Shown: positions 41,832 through 51,508 of the stretch, one piece after another | How the letters are laid out: each line of letters opens with the position of its first letter | Position numbering within the stretch: position 1 is the stretch's first letter | From: Azohydromonas lata NBRC 102462 | GTDB taxonomy: Bacteria > Pseudomonadota > Gammaproteobacteria > Burkholderiales > Burkholderiaceae_C | Reading direction: 5' to 3' | Assembly: GCF_001571085.1 (NCBI RefSeq) | Contig: NZ_BCTC01000006.1 | Location: 61,429 to 125,428 of the forward strand | Length of the DNA: 64,000 bases | The notes under the pieces: generated by a model | The model's database searches: none | What the model was told of the DNA's origin: nothing | Seen by the model: only the letters and a program-made list of their open reading frames with translations | Position numbers and translations under genes: made by a program

Positions 41832-43217
41832 ATGCCCTTCACCCACTGGCTGGCGCGTTTGCGCGGCAGCACGCTGCCGGCCTACCAACTCATTCCCGAG
41901 CTGATCGCCGAGGACCTGCAGCAGGGCCGGCTGGCCCCGCGCGAGCGGCTGCCGCCGCTGCGCGAGCTGGCCACCCGGCTGCAGCTCAACTACACGACGG
42001 TGGTGCGCGGCTTTGCCCAGGCGCGCGAGCGCGGGCTGATCGCCTCGCGCCCCGGGCTGGGCTCCTACGTGCGCGGCTCCTTCATCGGCCTGCCGCTGCG
42101 CGCGGGCACGGGCGCCGAGATGACCATGAACCTGCCGCCGGAGCTGGAGGACCACCCGGCGCTGCGCGCGCTGCAGGAGGCGGCCTCGGCCTCCATCGCC
42201 GCCGCGCCGCTGCACGACCTGATGCGCTACCAGGACTTCGGCGGCACCGCGCGCGACCGCGCGCTGGCCGTGCAGTGGCTGCGCCAGTGGGTGACGCAGG
42301 CGTCGGCCGAGCGCGTGCTGGTGGCCCCCGGCATACACGCCGTGCTGCTGGCGCTGGTGTCGCTGCTGGTGAAGAAGGGCCAGAGCCTGTGCGTGGAGCC
42401 GCTGGTCTATCCGGGCCTCAAGGCCATTGCCGCGCACCTGAACGTGCAACTGCACCCGCTGGAGATGGACGGCGAGGGGCTGCTGCCGCCGGCCTTCGAG
42501 GCCGCCTGCCGCACGGCGCCGGTGGGGGCGCTGTACCTGTGCCCCAACCTGCACAACCCCACCACCGCGACGCTGAGCCTGCGCCGGCGCGAGCGGCTGG
42601 CCGACATCGCGCTGCGCTACAGCGTGCCCATCATCGAGGACGATGCCTACGGCATGCTGCCCGCCGCCACGCCCCCGCCGCTGGCCGAGCTCGCGCCGGA
42701 GCTGACCTACTACGTCAGCGGCTTTTCCAAGTGGTTAGGCGCGGGCCTGCGCACGGCCCAGGTGCTGGCGCCCACGCTGGCCACGGCGCAGCGGCTGGCC
42801 GGCGCCTTGCGCGCTACCACCGTGATGGCCTCGCCCTTCGTCAACGCCGTGGTGGCGGACTGGCTGGAGCAGGGCCATGCCGCCGAGGTGCTGACCGCCG
42901 TGCGCGCCGAGTGCGCCTGGCGCAGCGCGCTGATCCGCGAGCGCCTGGGCGGCCTGGGCGTGCTCACGCAGCCCAACGGCTTCCATGCCTGGCTGCCGCT
43001 GGCACCGGCCGCCGACGGCCATTGCGTGGCGGGGGAGCTGGCCGCCTCGCTGCAGTCGCTGGGCGTGGCGGCGGTGGCGGCCAGCGCCTTTTGCACCGAC
43101 CGCCAGCCGGCCGAGGCCCTGCGGCTGTGCTTGGGCGGGGCGCTCACGCGGGACGACTGCGGCCGTGCGCTGCAGGCGGTGGCCGGCGCCGTGGAGGGCT
43201 GCAGGGCCGCCGGATGA
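41832..43217 (+). CDS. MocR-type (GntR/aminotransferase-like) regulator
   Basis: A 461-residue protein with an N-terminal GntR winged helix (LIAEDLQQGRLAPRERLPPL, then ELATRLQLNYTTVVRGFAQA) joined to a fold-type I aminotransferase domain. The PLP lysine lies in YYVSGFSKWLGAGLRTAQVL, and CPNLHNPTTATLSLRRRERL is the cofactor-loop region. It is divergent from the Nit1C operon, and the shared gap carries repeats suited to a MocR protein. It is therefore the likely controller of that operon, sensing an amino-compound through PLP. Confidence 0.9.
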   Translation: MPFTHWLARLRGSTLPAYQLIPELIAEDLQQGRLAPRERLPPLRELATRLQLNYTTVVRGFAQARERGLIASRPGLGSYVRGSFIGLPLRAGTGAEMTMNLPPELEDHPALRALQEAASASIAAAPLHDLMRYQDFGGTARDRALAVQWLRQWVTQASAERVLVAPGIHAVLLALVSLLVKKGQSLCVEPLVYPGLKAIAAHLNVQLHPLEMDGEGLLPPAFEAACRTAPVGALYLCPNLHNPTTATLSLRRRERLADIALRYSVPIIEDDAYGMLPAATPPPLAELAPELTYYVSGFSKWLGAGLRTAQVLAPTLATAQRLAGALRATTVMASPFVNAVVADWLEQGHAAEVLTAVRAECAWRSALIRERLGGLGVLTQPNGFHAWLPLAPAADGHCVAGELAASLQSLGVAAVAASAFCTDRQPAEALRLCLGGALTRDDCGRALQAVAGAVEGCRAAG

Positions 43218-43265
43218 GGCGGCCGCCCGGGCGGCCGGCGGCGCGGTGGCCCCGCGCCGCCGCGC

Positions 43266-44327
43266 TCAGCCCGCCACCAGCCCGGCGTCCGCGCCTTGGG
43301 CCTGGGCCACGGCAGCGGGCGCCACGGCGGGCGTACCCGCCGGTGCGGGCGCAACACTGATCCCCTGGCGGGCCGCGGCGATGGTGGCCGCCATGCAGCC
43401 GGGCAGGCTGCATTGGCGCTGGATCTGCTCGCTGCGCGCGAACAGGTCGGCCACCCAGTCCACGAACACGCGCAGCTTGGCGCTCAGGTGCTTGTTGGGC
43501 GGGTAGACGACGTGAATGGGCACCGACTCCGAGCACCAGTCCGCCAGCACCGGGCGCAGCAGGCCGGCGGCGATGTAGGGCTGCGCCATGAAGGTGGCGG
43601 TGTTGACGATGCCCAGCCCGGCCAGCGCCGCGGCCAGCGCCGCGCCGGAGTCGTTGACGGAGAGCTGGTGCCGCCCCTGCACTTCGTAGCGCTCCTCGCC
43701 GCGGTTGAAGACGAAGGGGTAGATGCGTCCGGTGCGGGCCGAGAAATAGTTGACCACCACGTGCCCGCCCTGTTCGATGTCGCGCGGATGCGTGGGCATG
43801 CCGTGGCGCTCCAGGTAGCCCGGCGTCGCGCACACCAGCGTGTGGAAGTTGCCGATGCGCCGCGCCACCAGCGACTGGTCGGTGAGCTCGCCGCCGCGCA
43901 GCACGCAGTCCACGTTCTCGCTGAGCAGGTCCACGGGCCGGTCGGACACGCCCAGGTCGAGCTGGACTTCGGGGTAGCGGGCGTGGAAGTCGGGCAGCGC
44001 GGGAATGAGCAGCAGTTGCGCCACGGCGGTGCCCGCGTCCACGCGCAGCCGCCCGCGCGGATTGGCCTTGGCCCGCGTCATGCTCGACTCCAGCTCGTCG
44101 AGCTCCGAGAGCAGCCGCATCGCGCGGTCGTAATAGGCCGCGCCGTCCGTGGTCAGCGTGGCGCGGCGCGTGGTGCGGTTGAGCAGCTTGGTCTGCAGCT
44201 GGGCTTCGAGCTGCTGCACCAGGCGCGTCACGGTGGGTTTTGGAAGGGACAGGTTGTCGGCCGCGCGGCTGAAGGTGCCGGCCTCCACCACGCGCATGAA
44301 CGCCTGCATCGCAAGCAACTTGTCCAT
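43266..44327 (-). CDS. LysR-family regulator of the RND/LlpE operon (MexT/BpeT/CeoR position)
   Basis: A 353-residue LysR protein starting MDKLLAMQAFMRVVEAGTFS; the helix-turn-helix is AADNLSLPKPTVTRLVQQLE. The effector domain begins near GRLRVDAGTAVAQLLLIPAL. It has an unusually long Ala-rich tail of about 50 residues. It is divergent from an llpE-like gene and an RND efflux operon. This matches the bpeT-llpE-bpeEF-oprC and ceoR-llpE-ceoAB-opcM layouts of Burkholderia, so it probably activates that operon in response to drugs or their targets. Confidence 0.88.
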   Translation of the reverse strand: MDKLLAMQAFMRVVEAGTFSRAADNLSLPKPTVTRLVQQLEAQLQTKLLNRTTRRATLTTDGAAYYDRAMRLLSELDELESSMTRAKANPRGRLRVDAGTAVAQLLLIPALPDFHARYPEVQLDLGVSDRPVDLLSENVDCVLRGGELTDQSLVARRIGNFHTLVCATPGYLERHGMPTHPRDIEQGGHVVVNYFSARTGRIYPFVFNRGEERYEVQGRHQLSVNDSGAALAAALAGLGIVNTATFMAQPYIAAGLLRPVLADWCSESVPIHVVYPPNKHLSAKLRVFVDWVADLFARSEQIQRQCSLPGCMAATIAAARQGISVAPAPAGTPAVAPAAVAQAQGADAGLVAG

Positions 44328-44512
44328 CAGGTACCCCTTGGCTGAATTTTCTCCGCGGGCCGTATTTGAACCGCGAATTGCAGGCCGGATTGTTAGCGTG
44401 GCCGCAATAAAGCATGAGCGCTGCGCTGGTTTATTTGTGCGGCAGCGCTGGTTATCGTGCCGGCCATCTGCTTCCCAGCCTTGCCGGCTTTCCTGGCCGG
44501 CCCGCACGACAC

Positions 44513-45403
44513 ATGCAAACGTCCTCCGCTTCCCCTGCCGCTGCCTTGCCCTCGGTGCGCGAGGAACGGCTGTCCCTGCCCGGCGTGGACCACGCGCTGG
44601 CGCTGCGCTGGAGCCTGCCGCCGCCGGGCGTGGCGCCCACGGCGCTGGTGCTGCACCTGCATGCCGGCGCCTTCGTCGCCGGCTCGCCGCGCGAAGGCGA
44701 GCGCGTGGCCGGCGTGCTGGCGGCCGAAGGCGCGCTGGTGGCGTCGCTGGGCTATCCGCTGGCGCCGCGGCGGCCCTTCCCGCAGGCGCTGGAGGCCGTG
44801 CACGCGGCGCTGCTGTGGTTGCAGCGGCAACGCAAGCGGCTGCATGCCGACGGGTTGCCGCTGCTGCTCGCGGGGGAGGAGGCCGGCGGCAACCTGGCCG
44901 CCGCGGCCGCGCTGGCCGCCCATGACCGCGGCGCGCCGCCGCTGCATGGGCAGATCCTGCTGTCGCCCATGCTGGACGTCTGCACCGGCACGGCCTCGCT
45001 GCGCGATGCCCAGGCCCACGCCGTGCAGTGCCCCTGGTCCGACGGCTGGCGCCAGTACCTCGCCAGCGCCAGCGACGTGCTGCACCCCTACGCGGCGCCG
45101 GGGCGGGCGCTGCGCCTGGCCGGCCTGCCGCCCGCGCTGCTGGTCAGCGCCGCCGACGACCCGTTGCGTGACGAAACCCATGCCTACGCCGCCCGCCTGC
45201 GCGAGGCCGGCGTGGCGGTGAGCCAGGCGCTGCTGGACGGCACGACCGGCTGGCCTGCGAGCTACCGCGACCCGGCCCCGGCGCCCTGGGCGCAGGCGCT
45301 GCAAGCGCACGTGCGCACGTTTCTGCAGGCCTGCCGCCGGGCCTGCGAGCCGCCGGGCGCCGCGGGCCATCGCCTGCCGCGCCCCGCCGCCGCCCAGGGC
45401 TGA
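44513..45403 (+). CDS. LlpE-like alpha/beta-hydrolase-fold protein lacking the catalytic serine
   Basis: A 296-residue protein of the HSL-type lipase/esterase fold, in the position of llpE in Burkholderia RND operons. The oxyanion block is LVLHLHAGAFVAGSPREGER. The nucleophile elbow, GDSAGGN in active relatives, reads AGEEAGGNLAAAAAL, so Ser is replaced by Glu. The late Asp block (LLVSAADDPLRDETHAYAAR) is present, but the catalytic His region reads LDGTTGWPASYRD. It is therefore probably not an esterase. It is first in the efflux operon. Confidence 0.8.
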   Translation: MQTSSASPAAALPSVREERLSLPGVDHALALRWSLPPPGVAPTALVLHLHAGAFVAGSPREGERVAGVLAAEGALVASLGYPLAPRRPFPQALEAVHAALLWLQRQRKRLHADGLPLLLAGEEAGGNLAAAAALAAHDRGAPPLHGQILLSPMLDVCTGTASLRDAQAHAVQCPWSDGWRQYLASASDVLHPYAAPGRALRLAGLPPALLVSAADDPLRDETHAYAARLREAGVAVSQALLDGTTGWPASYRDPAPAPWAQALQAHVRTFLQACRRACEPPGAAGHRLPRPAAAQG

Positions 45404-45425
45404 TCCGCCTTCATTTCCGAGCGTT

Positions 45426-45449
45426 CCCGGCTGCCGCCGTGCAGCCGGG
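45426..45449 (+). other. Strong hairpin between llpE-like and adaptor genes
   Basis: CCCGGCTGC and GCAGCCGGG form a perfect 9-bp stem with a 6-base loop, 42 bases before the adaptor ATG. There is no U-run after it on this strand. It may cause partial termination or protect the mRNA, setting the ratio of LlpE-like protein to pump. Confidence 0.55.
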
Positions 45450-45490
45450 TGCGCAAGCCTTTGCCAAAAAAATCTTGTGGAGTTCCGACC

Positions 45491-46723
45491 ATGAAACTGC
45501 TTCATTCCCTGCGCCGCCGCCCCGCCGTGGCCAGCCTGTCCGTCGCGGTGGCCGCGCTGGTGCTGGGCACGGCCGGGACGGCGCTGACCGGCCTGGGCGC
45601 GAGCCAGGCCGAGCCGCCTGCCGCCGCCGCGGCGCCCGCGGCCGTTGCGGTGTCGGTGGCCGAGGCGGCCGAGCGCGAGGTCACGACCTGGGAAACCTTC
45701 TCCGGCCGGCTGGAGGCCGTGCAGCGGGTGGAGCTGCGCCCGCGCGTGGCCGGCGCCGTCCAGGCGGTGCACTTTCGCGAGGGGGCGCTGGTGAAGGCCG
45801 GCGATCTCCTGTTCACGCTGGACCCGGCGCCTTACGCGGCGGAAGTCGAGCGCGCCCAGGCCCAGCTCGCCGCGGCCCAGGCCCGGCTGGCCCAGGCGCG
45901 CAGCGAGCAGCAGCGCGCCGAGCGGCTGTGGGAGGAGCGTGCCGTCGCGCAGCGCGAGTTCGACGAGCGCAGCCACGGGCTGCGCGAGGCCGAGGCCAAC
46001 CTGCGCGCGGCCCAGGCCTCGCTGCAGGCGGCGCAGTTGTCGCTGCAGTACACGCAGGTGCGCGCCCCGCTGGCCGGGCGCATAGGCCGCGTGGAGGTGA
46101 CGCCGGGCAACCTGGTGGCCGCGGGCCCCGGCGCCCCGGTGCTGGCCACGCTGGTGTCCGTGAGCCCCATCTACGCCAGCTTCGATGCCGACGAGCAGGT
46201 GGTGGCGCGCGTGCTGGCCGATGCCGGCGCCGGCGCGCTGCCGGGCCGGCTGGAGCGCGTGCCCGTGCGCATGGAAGGGCCGGCCAGCGCCGAGGGCCGG
46301 CTGCAGCTGGTGGACAACCAGGTGGACGCGCGCAGCGGCACGGTGCGGCTGCGCGCGGTCTTCGACAACCGCGACGGCAGCCTGATGCCCGGCCAGTTCG
46401 CCCGGCTGCAGATGGGACAGCCGCGCAGCGCCAGCGCCGTGCTGGTGAGCGAGCGCGCCGTGGGCACCGACCAGGACAAGCGCTTCGTCATCGTCGTGGG
46501 CCCCGACAACAAGGCCGTCTGGCGCGAGGTGCAGTTGGGCGCGGTGGTGGACGGCCTGCGCATCGTCACGCAGGGGCTGCGCGGCGGCGAGCGCGTGGTG
46601 GTCAACGGGCTGCACCGCGTGCGCCCGGGCACGCTGGTGGCGCCGCAGCCGGTGGCCATGCAGCCCCAGCCCCAGCCGCAGCGCCAGGCCAGCGGCGACG
46701 CCGCGGCGGCGGGCCGTTCCTGA
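45491..46723 (+). CDS. RND efflux adaptor (membrane fusion protein), system 1
   Basis: A 410-residue periplasmic adaptor. The N-terminal helix (VASLSVAVAALVLGTAGTAL) anchors or exports it; there is no lipobox. The lipoyl/hairpin order is normal: WETFSGRLEAVQRVELRPRV, helical hairpin with Ala/Glu/Gln-rich repeats, then VRAPLAGRIGRVEVTPGNLV and the membrane-proximal end. It lies directly before an RND permease and corresponds to BpeE/CeoA/MexE-like adaptors. Confidence 0.92.
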   Translation: MKLLHSLRRRPAVASLSVAVAALVLGTAGTALTGLGASQAEPPAAAAAPAAVAVSVAEAAEREVTTWETFSGRLEAVQRVELRPRVAGAVQAVHFREGALVKAGDLLFTLDPAPYAAEVERAQAQLAAAQARLAQARSEQQRAERLWEERAVAQREFDERSHGLREAEANLRAAQASLQAAQLSLQYTQVRAPLAGRIGRVEVTPGNLVAAGPGAPVLATLVSVSPIYASFDADEQVVARVLADAGAGALPGRLERVPVRMEGPASAEGRLQLVDNQVDARSGTVRLRAVFDNRDGSLMPGQFARLQMGQPRSASAVLVSERAVGTDQDKRFVIVVGPDNKAVWREVQLGAVVDGLRIVTQGLRGGERVVVNGLHRVRPGTLVAPQPVAMQPQPQPQRQASGDAAAAGRS

Positions 46724-46760
46724 TGCGCACGAGCCACGGCCAACGCCAGGAGCTTCATCC

Positions 46761-49700
46761 ATGAACCTGTCCAAATTCTTCATCGACCGGCCCATCTTCG
46801 CCGGCGTGCTGTCGCTGCTGATCTTTCTCGGCGGCCTCATCTCGCTGCGCACGCTGCCCATCTCGGAGTACCCGGAGGTGGTGCCGCCGCAGGTGGTGGT
46901 CAACGCCCGTTATCCCGGCGCCAACCCCAAGGTGATCGCCGAGACGGTGGCCACGCCGCTGGAGGAGGCCATCAACGGCGTGGAGGGCATGCTCTACATG
47001 GGCAGCCAAGCCACCACCGACGGGCTGCTCACGCTCACCGTCACCTTCCGCCTGGGCACCGACCCCGACAAGGCGCAGCAGCTGGTGCAGAACCGCGTGG
47101 CGCAGGCCGAGCCCCGGTTGCCGGAGGAGGTGCGGCGGCTGGGCCTGTCCACGGTCAAGAGCTCGCCGGACCTGACCATGGTGGTGCACCTGGTCTCGCC
47201 CAACGGGCGCTACGACGCCGATTACCTGCGCAACTACGTCATGCTCAACGTGCGCGACCGCCTGGCGCGCATTCCCGGCGTGGGCCAGGTGCAGAGCTGG
47301 GGCGGCGGCGAGTACGCCATGCGCGTGTGGCTGGACCCGCAGAAGGTGGCCGAGCTGGGCCTGTCGGCCAACGACGTGGTGCGCGCCATCCGCGAGCAGA
47401 ACGTGCAGGCCGCCGCGGGCGTGGTCGGCGCCTCGCCGGGAGCGCCGGGCGTGGAGCTGCAGCTGTCCATCAACGCCCGCGGCCGGCTGCAAAGCGAGGA
47501 GGAGTTCGGCGACATCATCGTGCGCAGCGGTGCCGGCGGCAGCGTGACGCGGCTGCGCGACGTTGCCCGCATCGAGCTGGGCGCGGCCGACTACTCGCTG
47601 CGCTCGCTGCTGGACAACGCGCCGGCGGTGGGCACGGGCATCTTCCAGGCGCCGGGCTCCAACGCGCTGGACATCTCCGCCGCGGTGCGCAGCACCATGG
47701 AGGAGCTGCAAAAGCAGATGCCCGAGGGCGTGGAGTACCGCATCGCCTACGACCCCACGCAGTTCGTCCGCGCGTCCATCTCGTCGGTCGTGCACACGCT
47801 GGCCGAGGCGGTGCTGCTGGTGGTGCTGGTGGTGGTGCTGTTCCTGCAGACCTGGCGCGCTTCGGTCATTCCGCTGCTGGCGGTGCCGGTGTCCATCGTG
47901 GGCACCTTCGCGGTGCTGCAGGCGCTGGGCCTGTCCATCAACGCGCTGAGCCTGTTCGGCCTGGTGCTGGCCATAGGCATCGTGGTGGACGACGCCATCG
48001 TGGTGGTCGAGAACGTCGAGCGCAACATCGAGTCCGGCCTGACGCCGCGCGAGGCGACCTACCGCGCCATGCGCGAGGTGTCGGGGCCCATCATCGCCAT
48101 CGCGCTGGTGCTGGTGGCGGTGTTCGTCCCGCTGGCCTTCATCAGCGGGCTCACCGGCCAGTTCTACAAGCAGTTTGCCGTGACGATCGCCATCTCCACG
48201 GTGATCTCGGCCATCAACTCGCTCACGCTGTCGCCGGCGCTGGCCGCGCTGCTGCTGCGCGGCCACGACGCGCCGCGCGACGCGCTCACGCGGGCCATGG
48301 ACCGCGTGCTGGGCGGCGTGTTCCGCGCCTTCAACCGCGCCTTCGGCCGCGGCGCGCAGGCCTACGGCGGCGGCGTGCGGCGCGTGCTCTCGCGCAAGGC
48401 GCTGATGCTGGGCGTCTACCTGCTGCTGGTGGGCGCCACCGTGGCCCTGTTCAAGACCGTGCCCTCCGGCTTCGTCCCGACCCAGGACAAGCAGTACCTC
48501 ATCGGCTTTGCGCAGTTGCCCGACGGCGCGACGCTGGACCGGACGGAAGCCGTGATCCGGCGCATGGGCGAGATCATGAAGACCACGCCGGGCATCGAGG
48601 GGTCGCTGTCCTTCCCCGGGCTGTCCATCAACGGCTTCACCAACAGCTCCAACGCGGGCATCGCCTTCGCCATGCTCAAGCCCTTCGACGAGCGGCGCGA
48701 CCCGTCGCTGAACGCGGCGGCCATCGCCAACAAGCTCAACCAGTCCTTCGCGCAGATCGAGGACGCCTTCATCGTGATGTTCCCGCCGCCGCCGGTCAGC
48801 GGCCTGGGCACCACCGGCGGCTTCAAGCTGCAGCTGGAGGACCGCGGCTCGCTGGGCTATGCGGCCATGGACGCGGCGGTCAAGGGCTTCATGGCGCGGG
48901 CGAGCCAGGCGCCGGAGCTCGCGGGGCTGTTCACGAGCTGGCAGGTCAACGTGCCGCAGCTTTATGCCGACATCGACCGCACCAAGGCGCGCCAGCTCGG
49001 CATCCCGGTGACGGACATCTTCGACACGCTGCAGACCTACCTGGGCAGCCTCTACGTCAACGACTTCAACCGTTTCGGCCGCACCTACTCCGTGCGCGTT
49101 CAGGCCGACGCGGCCTTCCGCGCCCGCGCCGAGGACGTCGGCCAGCTCAAGGTCCGCTCGGCCGCGGGCGAGATGGTGCCGCTGTCGGCGCTGCTGAAGC
49201 TGCAGCCCAGCTTCGGCCCCGAGCGGGCCATGCGCTACAACGGCTTCCTCTCCGCCGACGTCAACGGCGCGCCGGCGCCGGGCTGGTCGTCCGGCCAGGC
49301 CCGCGAGGCCGTCGAGCGCATCGCCCGCGAGACGCTGCCGCCGGGCATCGCCTTCGAGTGGACGGAGCTGACCTACCAGGAGATCCTGGCCGGCAACTCC
49401 GCCGTGTGGGTGTTCCCGCTGGCCATCCTGCTGGTGTTCCTGGTGCTGGCCGCGCAGTACGAGAGCCTGACGCTGCCGGTGGCCATCGTGCTCATCGTGC
49501 CCATGGGGCTGCTGGCGGCCATGGCCGGCGTGCACTTCAGCGGCGGGGACAACAACGTCTTCACGCAGATCGGCCTGGTGGTGCTGGTGGGCTTGTCGGC
49601 CAAGAACGCGATCCTGATCGTGGAGTTCGCGCGGGAGCTGGAGTTCGCCGGCCGGGCGCCGGTGCAGGCGGCCATCGAGGCGGCGCGGCTGCGCCTGCGG

Positions 49701-50000
49701 CCCATCCTCATGACCTCGCTGGCCTTCGTCATGGGCGTGCTGCCATTGGTGCTGTCCAGCGGGGCCGGGGCCGAGATGCGCCAGGCCATGGGCATCGCGG
49801 TCTTCACCGGGATGATCGGCGTCACGGCCTTCGGCCTGTTCCTCACGCCGCTGTTCTACGTGCTGCTGCGCCGCCTGGCCGGCAACCGCCCGCTCAAGCA
49901 GCACGGCCAGGTCCCGCAGCCCGCGTCCGCGGCCGACGCGCCGGGCCGCCCGGGCCTGGGCGGCGCGCAGCCTGCCGTGCCGCTGCCGCGCCCCGAATGA
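46761..50000 (+). CDS. RND multidrug efflux permease (HAE1 family), system 1
   Basis: A 1079-residue inner-membrane proton/drug antiporter with twelve membrane helices and two large periplasmic loops. It starts MNLSKFFIDRPIFAGVLSLL. The proton-relay Asp pair is in AIGIVVDDAIVVVENVERNI, and the relay Lys in VLVGLSAKNAILIVEFAREL. It pairs with the adaptor and NodT-family factor on either side. By operon layout it is the BpeF/CeoB/MexF counterpart; such pumps export chloramphenicol, trimethoprim and quinolones. A 114-bp stretch is almost identical to the second permease. Confidence 0.95.
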   Translation: MNLSKFFIDRPIFAGVLSLLIFLGGLISLRTLPISEYPEVVPPQVVVNARYPGANPKVIAETVATPLEEAINGVEGMLYMGSQATTDGLLTLTVTFRLGTDPDKAQQLVQNRVAQAEPRLPEEVRRLGLSTVKSSPDLTMVVHLVSPNGRYDADYLRNYVMLNVRDRLARIPGVGQVQSWGGGEYAMRVWLDPQKVAELGLSANDVVRAIREQNVQAAAGVVGASPGAPGVELQLSINARGRLQSEEEFGDIIVRSGAGGSVTRLRDVARIELGAADYSLRSLLDNAPAVGTGIFQAPGSNALDISAAVRSTMEELQKQMPEGVEYRIAYDPTQFVRASISSVVHTLAEAVLLVVLVVVLFLQTWRASVIPLLAVPVSIVGTFAVLQALGLSINALSLFGLVLAIGIVVDDAIVVVENVERNIESGLTPREATYRAMREVSGPIIAIALVLVAVFVPLAFISGLTGQFYKQFAVTIAISTVISAINSLTLSPALAALLLRGHDAPRDALTRAMDRVLGGVFRAFNRAFGRGAQAYGGGVRRVLSRKALMLGVYLLLVGATVALFKTVPSGFVPTQDKQYLIGFAQLPDGATLDRTEAVIRRMGEIMKTTPGIEGSLSFPGLSINGFTNSSNAGIAFAMLKPFDERRDPSLNAAAIANKLNQSFAQIEDAFIVMFPPPPVSGLGTTGGFKLQLEDRGSLGYAAMDAAVKGFMARASQAPELAGLFTSWQVNVPQLYADIDRTKARQLGIPVTDIFDTLQTYLGSLYVNDFNRFGRTYSVRVQADAAFRARAEDVGQLKVRSAAGEMVPLSALLKLQPSFGPERAMRYNGFLSADVNGAPAPGWSSGQAREAVERIARETLPPGIAFEWTELTYQEILAGNSAVWVFPLAILLVFLVLAAQYESLTLPVAIVLIVPMGLLAAMAGVHFSGGDNNVFTQIGLVVLVGLSAKNAILIVEFARELEFAGRAPVQAAIEAARLRLRPILMTSLAFVMGVLPLVLSSGAGAEMRQAMGIAVFTGMIGVTAFGLFLTPLFYVLLRRLAGNRPLKQHGQVPQPASAADAPGRPGLGGAQPAVPLPRPE
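47805..47918 (+). repeat. 114-bp stretch near-identical to the other RND permease gene
   Basis: It matches 60217-60330 with one difference (CCTGG versus CGTGG). It encodes EAVLLVVLVVVLFLQTWRAS and the following SVIPLLAVPVSIVGTFAVL part. Flanking DNA diverges quickly, which suggests gene conversion rather than only protein constraint. Confidence 0.75.
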
Positions 50001-50036
50001 CGCAATGACGGAATGACGATGTCTCAAGGAACTGCC

Positions 50037-51461
50037 ATGAACTCTCCGCATGGGTCCCGCCTGCGCCTGGCCCTGGGCACCCTGGCCGCCGCCCTGGTGC
50101 TGGCCGGCTGCGCCACGGCGCCGCCGCCCGTGGACACCGCCGCCCTGCAGCCCGTGCCCGCGGCTTTCAAGGAGGCGCCGCCAGGGCGCTGGACGGTGGC
50201 GCCGCCGGCGGATGCCCAGCCGCGCGGGCCCTGGTGGGCGGTGTTCGGCGACCCGGTGCTGGACGACCTGCTCCAGCGCGCCGCCGAGCGCAACACCTCG
50301 CTGCAGGTGGCCGCGGCGCGCTGGGCCCAGGCCCGCGCCCTGCAGCAGCAGGCACAGGCCGAGCGCCGACCAACGCTGGACGTGGCCGCCGGCGTGTCGC
50401 GCCAGACGCAGCCGCAGCTGGCCAACCAGCCCGCCACGCTGGGCAGCCTGGCGGCCCAGTTGAACTGGGAGCTGGACCTGTCGGGGCGGCTGGGCCAGGC
50501 CGCCGCCGCCGCGACGCTGGAGGCCCAGGCCCAGGCGGCCCTGCTGGAGAGCACGCGGCTGGCGGTGCAGGCCGCCGTGGCGCAGAGCTACCTGGGGCTG
50601 CGCGCCCTGGAGGCCGAGCGCGCCATCGTGGCCGACACCGTGGAGGCCTACCGCGGCACGCTGCGGCTGACCGAGCGGCGCCTGGCCGCCGGCGACGTCG
50701 GCGAGCTGGACCTGGAGCGCGTGCGCAGCGAGCTGGCGGCCACCGAGGCCGACGCCCTGGCCCTGGAGCGCCAGCGCCGCCTGCTGGAACATGCCTTGGC
50801 GCAGTTGCTGGGCGAACCGGCCTCGGCCTTCGCGCTGGCGGCGGGCAACGGCCTGGACGCGCTGCAACTGCCGGCCGTCCCGGCCGGCGTGCCGGCCACG
50901 GTGCTGGCGCGGCGCCCGGACGTGGCGTCGGCCCAGCGCCGGCTGCTGGCCTCGCAGGCCCGCGTGGGGGTGGCGCAGGCCGCGTGGTTCCCCAACCTGG
51001 CGCTGACCACCGCCGCGGGCACCGCCTCGCCGGACCTCGGCGACCTGCTGCGCTGGTCCTCGCGCGCCTGGGGGCTGGGGGCGCTGCTGTCGCTGCCTGT
51101 CTTCGACGGCGGCCGGCGCGAGGCCGCCGTGGCGCAGGCGCGGGCCGACTTCGATGCCGCGGCCGCCGGCTACCGCGAGCAGGTGCTGCTGGCGGTGCGG
51201 GAGGTGGAGGACGAGCTGGCTTCGCTGCAACTGCTGCAAAGCCAGGCCGCGGCCCAATCCCGCGCCGTGGCGGCCGCGGCGCGCGCCACCGTGCTGTCCG
51301 GTGCGCGCTACCGCAACGGCATGATCGGCCAGCTGGAGCTGCTCGACGCCCAGCGCAGCGAGCTGCGCAACCGGCGCCAGGCGGTGCAGTTGCAAGGCGC
51401 GCAGGCGCAGGCCACGGTCGGCCTGATACGCGCCCTGGGCGGCGGCTGGGACAGGAGCTGA
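50037..51461 (+). CDS. NodT-family outer-membrane efflux lipoprotein, system 1
   Basis: A 474-residue TolC-type factor. The ATG at 50037 is chosen because AAGGA lies ten bases upstream; in-frame ATGs at 50013 and 50019 are possible. The lipoprotein signal ends LAAALVLAGC. It has two OEP repeats (ERNTSLQVAAARWAQARALQ, and later VGVAQAAWFPNLALTTAAGT). It completes the first tripartite efflux system (OprC/OpcM-like). Confidence 0.92.
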   Translation: MNSPHGSRLRLALGTLAAALVLAGCATAPPPVDTAALQPVPAAFKEAPPGRWTVAPPADAQPRGPWWAVFGDPVLDDLLQRAAERNTSLQVAAARWAQARALQQQAQAERRPTLDVAAGVSRQTQPQLANQPATLGSLAAQLNWELDLSGRLGQAAAAATLEAQAQAALLESTRLAVQAAVAQSYLGLRALEAERAIVADTVEAYRGTLRLTERRLAAGDVGELDLERVRSELAATEADALALERQRRLLEHALAQLLGEPASAFALAAGNGLDALQLPAVPAGVPATVLARRPDVASAQRRLLASQARVGVAQAAWFPNLALTTAAGTASPDLGDLLRWSSRAWGLGALLSLPVFDGGRREAAVAQARADFDAAAAGYREQVLLAVREVEDELASLQLLQSQAAAQSRAVAAAARATVLSGARYRNGMIGQLELLDAQRSELRNRRQAVQLQGAQAQATVGLIRALGGGWDRS

Positions 51462-51508
51462 CGCGCGGCGGCCGCGGGCCCCGGCGGGGCGGCTCGCGGC
51501 CGCGGGGC

